DNA of 64,000 bases, taken from NCBI RefSeq assembly GCF_003670115.1, contig NZ_QQTY01000001.1, positions 930,001 to 994,000 of the forward strand, in the 5' to 3' direction. Every line of letters begins with the position of its first letter. The stretch's first letter is position 1. Of this stretch, positions 25,737 through 33,280 are shown in pieces. The translations under genes and the position numbers were made by a program. Below the pieces are notes generated by a model. The model ran no database searches. It saw only the letters and a program-made list of their open reading frames with translations, and was not told the origin of the DNA. The DNA comes from Natronorubrum halophilum. Its GTDB lineage: Archaea; Halobacteriota; Halobacteria; Halobacteriales; Natrialbaceae.

Positions 25737-27164
25737 TCAGCTTCTGTCGGGCGCTTCCTCTGCGACGTCGTCGATCGCGTGAATCCTGACGGCGGTCGGC
25801 CGTTTGGTGAACTGCCCGAGCGACCGCGCGATGACCCGTTCGACACCGCGGTCGGCCGCCAGATCGAGCAGTTGTTGACTCAAAATCCCGTCGAGGATCA
25901 TCGTCGTTGGCTCCGTCTCGAGCGCTTTGAGGGCGTCCGCCGCGTCGTTCGCGTCGGTCTCGTCGACGGTATCGTTGTCGGCGTCGAGGAATCGAACCCG
26001 GTCGGTTCCCGCTCGAATGACGTCCGTTGCGTGACCGTAGACCGTTTCGGGTTCGGCGGGTTCGTCCGCCGACTCGGCGGTGTTCTCGATCGCGGTCCGT
26101 GCGTTGGACGCCGTTCGCCGGTGTCCGGTTGCGGCGTCGGAGTCGCCGTTCGAGCCGTCGTCGTCGGCAGCGCCACCGGTCACACCCGTGTCGGAAGCCG
26201 CGTTCGCCGGACTCGCCGCCGCGGCGTTCGAGTCGGACGGCTCGTCGATCGTTGGTGGCGACGCGACGGGGGAGCCGTGATCGGCATCGGTCTCGGTCGG
26301 CGCTGGTGCCGGTGTCGAACTCCCGTCGGTCGCGGCGACGGCGTCCCTGGGCTCGTTCATCCCCGAGACGGTGTCGTAGGGGACCTTGTTCCGCAGCGCT
26401 GCAAACAGCTGGTGGTGATCGAGTTCCTCGACGGAACTCCCGGAGGGGGCGAAGGCGACGTAATCGATGTCGCCGACCTGCGAAAGCTCCTCGAAGATGA
26501 GGTCGCCGCCGCGGTCGCCGTCGAGAAACGCGGTGACGGTACGGTGGCGGGTGAGCTCCGCAACGGCATCGGGAACGTTGGTCCCTTCCACCGCGATGGC
26601 GTTTTTGACGCCGTACTTGAGCAGCGTGAGCACGTCCGAGCGCCCCTCGACGACGATGATCGCGTCGCTGTCCGTCACGCGGGGACCGGCAGGGAGCCCC
26701 TCGTACTCCGTGATATCCTCGACGCGGACGTGTTGGCGCACCTCCGCGAGGATCTCCTCGGAGCTCATGACGGTGTCGTCGAACCCCGTCCGGAGGAGTT
26801 CCTTCGCGCGGTCGACGACCTCCTTTCGCTTCGCCGCTCGCACGTCCTCGATCTCGGTCACCTCGAGGTCGGCCCGGCAGGGACCGACTCGGGTGATCGT
26901 CTCGAGGGAGGCGGCAAGCGTCGCGGTTTCGACCTTGTCGAGGCTGGTCGCGATAGTGAGGTGGCCGTGTGACTGGCCGCCGGTACTGGTTATTTCGACG
27001 TCGATGCGGCCGACTTTCTGTGACTGGCGGAGATCGCGGAGATCGAGTTCGTCGCCGAGCAACCCTTCGGTCTGGCCGAAGATCGCGCCGACGACGTCGC
27101 TCCGCTCGACGATTCCGTCGGCGGTCACGTTCGCGTGGATGAGATATTTCGACGTGTCTTCCAT
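25737..27164 (-). CDS. dnaG: DnaG-type primase (archaeal)
   Basis: 475 residues. The N-terminus MEDTSKYLIHANVTADGIVE and the following 160 residues are the archaeal DnaG N-terminal region; the TOPRIM domain holds IIVVEGRSDVLTLLKYG (Glu) and TVTAFLDGDRGGDLI (DxD). A Pro/Ala/Asp-rich low-complexity linker (about residues 290-380) precedes the C-terminal region with TTMILDGILSQQLLDLAADRG. In archaea DnaG works with the exosome as an RNA-binding subunit as well as or instead of priming. The in-frame upstream sequence is not used; start at ATG 27164. Confidence 0.96.
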   Translation of the reverse strand: MEDTSKYLIHANVTADGIVERSDVVGAIFGQTEGLLGDELDLRDLRQSQKVGRIDVEITSTGGQSHGHLTIATSLDKVETATLAASLETITRVGPCRADLEVTEIEDVRAAKRKEVVDRAKELLRTGFDDTVMSSEEILAEVRQHVRVEDITEYEGLPAGPRVTDSDAIIVVEGRSDVLTLLKYGVKNAIAVEGTNVPDAVAELTRHRTVTAFLDGDRGGDLIFEELSQVGDIDYVAFAPSGSSVEELDHHQLFAALRNKVPYDTVSGMNEPRDAVAATDGSSTPAPAPTETDADHGSPVASPPTIDEPSDSNAAAASPANAASDTGVTGGAADDDGSNGDSDAATGHRRTASNARTAIENTAESADEPAEPETVYGHATDVIRAGTDRVRFLDADNDTVDETDANDAADALKALETEPTTMILDGILSQQLLDLAADRGVERVIARSLGQFTKRPTAVRIHAIDDVAEEAPDRS

Positions 27165-27313
27165 GGGAATCTGTCCCGCGGTACCGCGAACACGGTACCA
27201 CAACGGTTTATGTGGATTTTGGATCGTGACGGGGAAATAGCTGTTGACCTCCGAGTCAGCAACTCCGACCGCCAGGGACGGGGAGTTCACGGGATCGGAC
27301 GGCCGTCGAAGCG

Positions 27314-27440
27314 GTATATCGTACAGTAGCCGCTGCACGTACTGCACGCCCGATCGCATCTCCGCGGTTCGGAGCGAACGGAGTGAGCGAGAACCGCGGA
27401 GATGCGATCGGTGTGTAAATGGTTTCAGGTTGTCCGATAG
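27314..27440. repeat. Palindromic intergenic element, copy A, with a long hairpin insert
   Basis: 127 bases between dnaG and the HTH membrane gene. Outer arms (gtagccgctgcac at the left, gcgatcggtgtgtaaatgg at the right) match the elements at 38058 and 44283. Its centre holds a perfect 20-bp inverted repeat (27351-27370 and 27391-27410) around a 20-base loop. The right end overlaps the last codons of the membrane HTH gene. Confidence 0.75.
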
Positions 27441-28303
27441 TGCGACGGACGATACCAGTACCAGTAGCACATGACCGCGAGCAATACGATCAACCCGCCG
27501 AGAAAGAAGATGAGGCCGGGCGGGACGGTATCGAAGAGTACCTCGGCGACTTCGGCCCCGCCGTCGCTTACGTCCCCGGCGGATTCGTTCCAGTCGGCGG
27601 TCACGACTTCCTCGTCGGCCGGCGTGTCGACAGCGTTCCCGTCGGCACCGGTGTCGGCAGCGTCACTCTCGTTTCCGCTGGTGGTCGTGTCCTGAGCCTC
27701 GAAATCCCCGGCCGCTTCGTCGCCGTCGGCCGAGCCGCCTGCATCGCCAGACTCGGTTGTAACGTCCGTAGACTCCGAATCGTCCGTCCCGCTCGTAGAC
27801 TCCCGATCGTCCGCTCCTGCGGCCGGCGCACCCGCACCCTCCGCCGACGAATCCGCCGCCGACTCGGCCCATCGCGTGAGACCGTACTGGACCAGAAGGC
27901 TTCCGCCAGCAAGCGCGCCGATTCCGCCGACGAATCGGGAGAGCGCTTCGCGCAACCGGCTCGCCGTCGACTCGTCGCTCGTGACGATCAGGGGGCCGTC
28001 GGTCGTCGCGTAGACGCTCATCTCGTTGCCCCGCGAGGAGTACCACGTGTCGACGACCTCGATGAGTCCGGCGCCCTCGAGGTTTTCGAGGTGGTACCGA
28101 ACGTTCTGTATCGACGAGTCGATCGCGTCCGCGACGTCGCTCGGCGTCCCGGGTTCGTCCTCGAGTCGCGCGTAGATCTGCCGGGCCGTCGTCGAGGAGA
28201 GGGCACCGAACACCGCGTCGGCGTCCTCACCCTCGAGATCGACGACGCGCGGGTGGCCCTCGTTCTGGGCTGGTTCGGAACGGAACGGGAACAACCGGGC
28301 CAT
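27425..28303 (-). CDS. Membrane-anchored ArsR-type winged-helix protein
   Basis: 292 residues. The N-terminal winged helix reads DAVFGALSSTTARQIYARLE followed by GTPSDVADAIDSSIQNVRYH and LENLEGAGLIEVVDTWYSSR. A first hydrophobic helix (SRFVGGIGALAGGSLLVQYG) comes near residue 115, then a Gly/Asp/Glu/Ser-rich spacer of about 100 residues, then a second helix (VPPGLIFFLGGLIVLLAVMC) near the C-terminus. A DNA-binding head tied to the membrane on both sides of a long acidic spacer suggests a sensor of envelope state. Its last codons fall in the repeat element. Confidence 0.8.
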   Translation of the reverse strand: MARLFPFRSEPAQNEGHPRVVDLEGEDADAVFGALSSTTARQIYARLEDEPGTPSDVADAIDSSIQNVRYHLENLEGAGLIEVVDTWYSSRGNEMSVYATTDGPLIVTSDESTASRLREALSRFVGGIGALAGGSLLVQYGLTRWAESAADSSAEGAGAPAAGADDRESTSGTDDSESTDVTTESGDAGGSADGDEAAGDFEAQDTTTSGNESDAADTGADGNAVDTPADEEVVTADWNESAGDVSDGGAEVAEVLFDTVPPGLIFFLGGLIVLLAVMCYWYWYRPSHYRTT

Positions 28304-28478
28304 CTCAGTTCAAATTACATTCGCCTGCCGACACCTATACGCTTTTTCCTCCCTGAAAAATCGATTTTACCTTCCGAAAAACGGGCCCAGAGGCGGCCGT
28401 GAGAGATCGATGGTTGAAACTCTTCAATAGTGGCTGTTGAAGGGAAACGGTTACCAACGTCGGGCCACACCACCCCGT

Positions 28479-28766
28479 ATGCGCCGTCTGGAACGCGTGG
28501 GCTGGATCACGGCTGCGATCGTCCTCAGCGCGCTCGCGATTCCGTGGATGCTCTGGGGCGACGCGACGGTCGTCGCCGGCCTCCCGCTGTGGCTCTGGTG
28601 GCATATCGCCTGGATGGGGATCGCGTCGGTCGTCTTCTGGCTGTTCACCCGCAGAGCGTGGGGAATCGGCATCGAAACCGGCAGCGACGCCGGCGACTCG
28701 AGCGACGCGGGCGGCGGACCCGCAGATCGCTCGTCGCGGTCGATCGGCGGGGGTGATCAACCGTGA
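28479..28766 (+). CDS. DUF3311 small membrane protein (symporter partner)
   Basis: 95 residues, two hydrophobic helices (ERVGWITAAIVLSALAIPWM and LPLWLWWHIAWMGIASVVFW) and a disordered tail. DUF3311 proteins are commonly encoded just before sodium/solute symporters. The stop overlaps the symporter start (GTGA), so both are co-translated. Start at ATG 28479. Confidence 0.85.
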   Translation: MRRLERVGWITAAIVLSALAIPWMLWGDATVVAGLPLWLWWHIAWMGIASVVFWLFTRRAWGIGIETGSDAGDSSDAGGGPADRSSRSIGGGDQP

Positions 28767-30232
28767 GCGTCGCCCTGCAGATGGGAATCATCGTCGGGTA
28801 TCTGTTGCTGGCGCTGGCTGTCGGTCTAGTCGCCTACCGGCTGACCGACCGCACGGCCGAGGACTTCTACCTCGCGAGTCGGACCCTCGGCACCGTCGTC
28901 CTGCTCTTTACGACCTTCGCGACGCTGCTGTCGGCGTTTACGTTCTTCGCCGGCCCGGACATCGCCTACGAGCAAGGCCCCGAGTGGATCCTCGTCATGG
29001 GATTGATGGACGGGATCATCTTCGCGATACTCTGGTACGTGATCGGCTACAAACAGTGGCTGCTCGGCCGGCAGTACAGCTACGTGACGCTCGGGGAGAT
29101 GCTCGGCGACCGATTCGCCTCGAGACGCCTGCGCGGCCTCGTTGCGGGTATCAGCCTGCTGTATCTCTTTCCGTACGTCATGCTTCAGCAGGTCGGCGCG
29201 GGCACCGCGCTCGAGGCGCTTACCGAGGGTGCCGTACCGTACGCCGTCGGTGCCGGGCTGATCACCGCGTTCATGATCCTCTACGTCGTCGTCGCCGGGA
29301 TGCGCGGCATCGCCTGGACCGACACCCTGCAGGGCGCGTTCATGCTCGTCACCACCTGGATCGCCCTGCTCTGGGTGCTCGCCGCCGTCGGCGGTCCCGG
29401 AGCCGCGACGTCGGCGCTCGAGCGCGAGACGGCCGGCCACCTCGCGCTCGGCGGCGGCCTGTACACCCCGCAGTGGATGCTCTCGACGGCGATCACGATC
29501 GGCTTCGGCGTCGCGATGTTCCCGCAGGTCAACCAGCGCTTTTTCGCCGCCGGATCGAAGACCGTTCTCAAACGGTCCTTCGTCCTCTGGCCGATCCTCT
29601 GCGTCCTGCTGTTCGTCCCCTCGTTCATGCTCGGCGCGTGGGCCGCCGGCCTCGAGGTGGCGATCCCCGAGGGCGAGAACGTCCTCCCCGTTATCCTCGC
29701 CGAGTACACGCCCGTCTGGTTCGCCGCGCTCGTCATCGCCGGCGCGATGGCCGCGATGATGTCCTCTTCGGATTCGATGCTGCTCTCGGGCTCGTCGTAC
29801 TTCACCCGAGACCTCTACCGACCGTTCGTCGACCGCGATCTCACGGAGCGACGCGAGGACCTGCTCGCCCGGATCGGCGTCGTAGTCTTCGCGACCGCAT
29901 CCTTCGGGGCGAGCCTGATCAATCCGGCGACGCTGTTCGAACTCGGCGACGCGGCGTTCAGCGGCTTCGCACAGCTCGCCTTGCCCGTACTCGTCGCCCT
30001 CTACTGGCGGCGGACGACTCGAGCCGGGATCACGGCCGGAATAGTCGCCGGTCAGCTGTTCTACCTCTCGAGTCTCTTTCTCGCCGTCGTTCCCGACACC
30101 TACGCCGGCTGGACGGCCGGTATCGTCGGCATGGGCGTCAGTCTCGTCGTCACCGTCGGCGTCTCGCTGGTCACGACGCCGGCAGCGGACGAACGGCGGG
30201 CAATCTACTTCGAGCACACGGGATCCGACTGA
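28763..30232 (+). CDS. Sodium:solute symporter (SSF) family permease
   Basis: 489 residues with about 13 membrane helices. The Na+ site region GAMAAMMSSSDSMLLSGSSY and VAGMRGIAWTDTLQGAFMLV match the SSF pattern, and FGVAMFPQVNQRFFAAGS lies between them. Solute not predictable; substrate types include pantothenate, proline, acetate and glucose. It forms an operon with DUF3311 upstream. Confidence 0.9.
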   Translation: MSVALQMGIIVGYLLLALAVGLVAYRLTDRTAEDFYLASRTLGTVVLLFTTFATLLSAFTFFAGPDIAYEQGPEWILVMGLMDGIIFAILWYVIGYKQWLLGRQYSYVTLGEMLGDRFASRRLRGLVAGISLLYLFPYVMLQQVGAGTALEALTEGAVPYAVGAGLITAFMILYVVVAGMRGIAWTDTLQGAFMLVTTWIALLWVLAAVGGPGAATSALERETAGHLALGGGLYTPQWMLSTAITIGFGVAMFPQVNQRFFAAGSKTVLKRSFVLWPILCVLLFVPSFMLGAWAAGLEVAIPEGENVLPVILAEYTPVWFAALVIAGAMAAMMSSSDSMLLSGSSYFTRDLYRPFVDRDLTERREDLLARIGVVVFATASFGASLINPATLFELGDAAFSGFAQLALPVLVALYWRRTTRAGITAGIVAGQLFYLSSLFLAVVPDTYAGWTAGIVGMGVSLVVTVGVSLVTTPAADERRAIYFEHTGSD

Positions 30233-30321
30233 ACGAGTCTCCTACCGCTACGCTCGAGGGCGGCCGCGAGCACCTTGCCCACGTCACCGAAACTTTGTAT
30301 CTCGTCACCGTGGACACGGCC

Positions 30322-31107
30322 ATGGATCTCGACCTCGACGGCAACGGCGCACTGGTAACGGCCTCCTCGAGCGGCCTCGGATTCGCGAGCGCGCAGGCGC
30401 TCGCCGAGGAGGGCGCAAACGTGATGATCTGCGGGCGCGACGAGGAACGTCTCGAAAACGCTCGCGAGGAACTCGCCGAGACGGCCGAGGGGGAGGTACG
30501 GGCCACGCCGACCGACCTCACCGACCCCGACGAGGTCTCCCACCTCGTGAGCGAGACGGTCGACGCCTTCGGCGGCCTCGACCACCTCGTCACCTCCTCG
30601 GGCGGCCCGCCGAGTACGACCTTCCTCGAGACGGACGAACAGGACTGGTACCAGGCCTACGACCTGCTGGTGATGAGCGTCGTCTGGACGATCGAGGAAG
30701 CCCGCGAGCACCTGCTCGACTCCGAGTACGGCTCGATCACCTGCGTCACGTCGCGGACGGTCCGCGAGGTCGCGGACGGCCTCTTGCTGTCGAACTCGGT
30801 CCGTCGGGGCGTGATCGGCCTCGTGAAGACGGTTTCGCGGGAGTTCGCCCCCGAAATCCGCGTGAACGCGGTGCTACCGGGGACGATCGAAACGCCCCGA
30901 ATCGAGGAGCTCATCGAGGCGAACATCGAGCGCGGCGTCTACGACGACTACGAGGACGGACTCGCGACTCTCGCGGACGATATTCCGATGGACCGAATCG
31001 GCGAGCCCCGCGAACTGGGCGATATCGTGACCGTGCTCTCGAGTCCGCGCTCGAGTTTCGTCAACGGCGTCGCGGTGCCGATCGACGGCGGGCTGTTGCG
31101 GAGCTAG
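30322..31107 (+). CDS. Short-chain dehydrogenase/reductase without the usual Tyr-Lys pair
   Basis: 261 residues. The NAD(P) motif is GALVTASSSGLGFASAQAL (T-A-S-S-S-G-L-G), followed by MICGRDEERLENA and the Asp in TPTDLTDPDE. At the catalytic position the sequence reads LLLSNSVRRGVIGLVKTVSR, where classical members have YxxxK; the end IRVNAVLPGTIETPR is normal. SDR members with S-N-x-x-R here form a known subgroup that may lack classical oxidoreductase activity. TATA-like ctttgtatct lies about 26 bases before the ATG. Confidence 0.88.
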   Translation: MDLDLDGNGALVTASSSGLGFASAQALAEEGANVMICGRDEERLENAREELAETAEGEVRATPTDLTDPDEVSHLVSETVDAFGGLDHLVTSSGGPPSTTFLETDEQDWYQAYDLLVMSVVWTIEEAREHLLDSEYGSITCVTSRTVREVADGLLLSNSVRRGVIGLVKTVSREFAPEIRVNAVLPGTIETPRIEELIEANIERGVYDDYEDGLATLADDIPMDRIGEPRELGDIVTVLSSPRSSFVNGVAVPIDGGLLRS

Positions 31108-31208
31108 CGGCGAGTTCGTCGCCCGTGCGGGACGCCGCCGTGAGCGTTTCGTAGGCTCCTCGCTCGAGCCCATTCCGCCTCAGTAGCGAAATCTACGTGT
31201 GACGACCC

Positions 31209-31523
31209 TTACGTCTCGACCCGTTCGAGCACGATTCGGTCTTCGAATCGACCCCGCTCGCTTGCTTTCTCCGAGCGAAGGGACGACAAGCGATCCGCCG
31301 AAACCCCGTGGTGCTCCCGGATCGCGTGAACTACTTCTAGGACATCGGCCAACTCGGCCATCTCTTTCCCGTCCCGAAACTCCGCGACCTCCTCGTCCAG
31401 TTTCTCGAGGAGGCGTTGCTCGTACTCCTCGTCGTCCGCGGTGTGAACGACCGGCGTCTCACCGTTTCGTTCGATGCGTTCCGGAATACCGTCTCGCACC
31501 AGTTTATCGTATTCTCGCCCCAT
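31209..31523 (-). CDS. MazG-like nucleotide pyrophosphohydrolase family protein
   Basis: 104 residues starting MGREYDKLVRDGIPERIERN. The E-x-x-E pattern is in LLEKLDEEVAEFRDGKEMAE and the D in ELADVLEVVHAIREHHG, forming the all-alpha NTP pyrophosphatase metal site. Members hydrolyse non-canonical nucleotides or phosphoribosyl-ATP-like substrates. Start at ATG 31523; the longer frame upstream is antisense-type sequence. Confidence 0.88.
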   Translation of the reverse strand: MGREYDKLVRDGIPERIERNGETPVVHTADDEEYEQRLLEKLDEEVAEFRDGKEMAELADVLEVVHAIREHHGVSADRLSSLRSEKASERGRFEDRIVLERVET

Positions 31524-31632
31524 AGGCCCACTCCACGCGTCGCCGTCTTTTGGATTATGGTGTCGAACGGGCGTCGGAACTACGAGTTCCGGCTGGACGA
31601 ACGCAGTTGAAACGGATCGGAGAGCTGACCGG

Positions 31633-32496
31633 CTAATCTGCCGAAATTTCGCAGCTGCCTTCGTAGGAGACATCGTCGACCGACTCGATCTCGGCGTCCT
31701 CGCCACAGACCGGACAGGACGGGTTCGACAGTATATCGACCGTCTCGAAGGTCATGTCCATCGCGTCGTACATGAGGAGTCGCCCCTCGAGCAGGTCGCC
31801 CTTCTCGAGCAGGTACTTGACGACCTCGGTGGCCTGAATGCAGCCGACGGTGCCGGGCAGGACGCCGAGCACGCCGGTGGTAGCGCAGTCGGGGACGGTG
31901 CCGGGTTCGGGCGCTTCGGGGAAGAGACAGCGATAGCACGGCGGCGAGCCTTCGGACGCCGAATCGGCCTCGCTCGAGTCGTCGCCGCGGTCGTTCGTGA
32001 ACGTCGTGACCTGCCCCTCGAAGCGATAGATCGCGCCGTGGGAGAGCGGCGTGCCGGTGAGCACGCAGTGGTCGTTGAGCAGGTATCGCGTCGCGAAGTT
32101 GTCGCTGGCGTCTAAGACGACGTCGTAGTCGTCGACCAGTTCTGCGACGTTGACCGCCGTGAGGCGGGTCTCGTGGGTATCCACGTCGATATCCGGATTC
32201 AGGCGGGCCACGTAGTCGGCCGCGCTGTCGACTTTCGGCCGACCGACGTCGTCGTCGCCGTGGATGATCTGGCGCTGCAGGTTCGACCGTTCGACGACGT
32301 CGTCGTCGACGATGCCCAGTCGGCCGACCCCCGCCGCTGCGAGGTACTGGATCGCCGGCGATCCCAACCCGCCCGCGCCGACGACGAGGACGCTCCCCTC
32401 GAGCAGCCGTTGTTGGCCCTCGGGTCCGATTTCGTCCATGATCACGTGTCTCGAGTAGCGATCGAGTTGGGTCGCATCGAGGCGGAGGTCGCTCAT
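31633..32496 (-). CDS. ubaA: SAMP-activating E1-like enzyme UbaA (MoeB/ThiF/HesA)
   Basis: 287 residues. ATP site: VLVVGAGGLGSPAIQYLAAA, with the Arg finger in ERSNLQRQIIHGDDDVGRPK. The catalytic Cys is in VPDCATTGVLGVLPG, and the zinc pairs are CYRC and CPVC. In haloarchaea UbaA adenylates the ubiquitin-like SAMPs for protein modification and for sulfur transfer in Moco and tRNA thiolation, which links it to the two moeA genes in the window. Confidence 0.95.
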   Translation of the reverse strand: MSDLRLDATQLDRYSRHVIMDEIGPEGQQRLLEGSVLVVGAGGLGSPAIQYLAAAGVGRLGIVDDDVVERSNLQRQIIHGDDDVGRPKVDSAADYVARLNPDIDVDTHETRLTAVNVAELVDDYDVVLDASDNFATRYLLNDHCVLTGTPLSHGAIYRFEGQVTTFTNDRGDDSSEADSASEGSPPCYRCLFPEAPEPGTVPDCATTGVLGVLPGTVGCIQATEVVKYLLEKGDLLEGRLLMYDAMDMTFETVDILSNPSCPVCGEDAEIESVDDVSYEGSCEISAD

Positions 32497-32669
32497 ACTC
32501 GGTAGTTGGTGCGAGAGCGAGAAAAATCCGCGGGTCGATCCAGCGCTGGCGCTCGGGCGGACGACCAGCGCGTGTTGCGTGTCTGACGGTTGTCGCGTTC
32601 GTCGAGCGGTCGAGGCAGATCTGTGGGTGAACCCGACGTTTTAATAGTGTGGTGTGCGTTCACATAGCT

Positions 32670-32855
32670 ATGGCAACCTCACCCAACGGTGCCGGTGACG
32701 ATGTCGTTGATCAATTCCTCGCAGATCACGGTCACACGGTAGAACGAGTCGGGTGGGAACGAGAGTATAACAAGAAACAGTGCCCCGAGTGCGGCGGCTT
32801 ACACGATACGGCCGCCAATTCCTGTACCGTCTGTGGCTGGGAACCGACGTTGTAG
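32670..32855 (+). CDS. HVO_0416-type zinc finger protein
   Basis: 61 residues, MATSPNGAGDDVVDQFLADH, then a zinc ribbon built from QCPECGG and NSCTVCGWEPTL (two CxxC pairs). The conserved core VERVGWEREYNKKQCPECGG matches a small haloarchaeal family I recall as HVO_0416-type. TATA-like tttaata 27 bases before the ATG makes it leaderless. It lies upstream of the helicase region. Confidence 0.8.
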   Translation: MATSPNGAGDDVVDQFLADHGHTVERVGWEREYNKKQCPECGGLHDTAANSCTVCGWEPTL

Positions 32856-33014
32856 CACCACACCCTACGCTCGTTTTCGACGACGCTATCGCGGCTTCGT
32901 ACCGGACTGTCTCGGAGCACCACGCTCCTGAGAGACCGTCCCAAATATTTTCAACCATCGTCATACGGTACAATTATAATATATTGTTTTCAATAGAAGT
33001 TCTGAGGATTACCA

Positions 33015-33173
33015 ATGCCCGAATGCCAGAACTGCGGTGCGTTCGTCACGGACGCGTACGCCCGGGTGTTTACCCCTCGAGGTGTCGACGATCCACGTGT
33101 CTGCCCCGACTGCCAGGACAAGATCCGCGACGGCGCCGACATCCGAACCGCCCGCTCCCCGCGGAACCCCTGA
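33015..33173 (+). CDS. DUF7563-type small zinc-ribbon protein
   Basis: 52 residues beginning MPECQNCGAFVTDAYARVFT and containing VCPDCQDKIRDGADI. Two CxxC pairs form a zinc ribbon. An AT-rich promoter (ttataatatatt) lies near 32970-32985. DUF number recalled, not verified. It precedes the UvrD helicase on the same strand by about 100 bases and could be an accessory factor, though it has its own promoter. Confidence 0.8.
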   Translation: MPECQNCGAFVTDAYARVFTPRGVDDPRVCPDCQDKIRDGADIRTARSPRNP

Positions 33174-33280
33174 GGCGATCGACGACCGGCCGCCGTCCGT
33201 CGAGTTCGCCGGACGGACGGGGCTTTTCTATTGACGAAAATCCACGTGACTTATGGGTATTGCGCCCTTGAATAGCTACA

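Noticed and set aside
28753-31107. Plus-strand frame of 784 codons joining the symporter region to the SDR
   Set aside because: The first part is an out-of-frame reading of the symporter; the SDR proper begins at 30322 with its own promoter.
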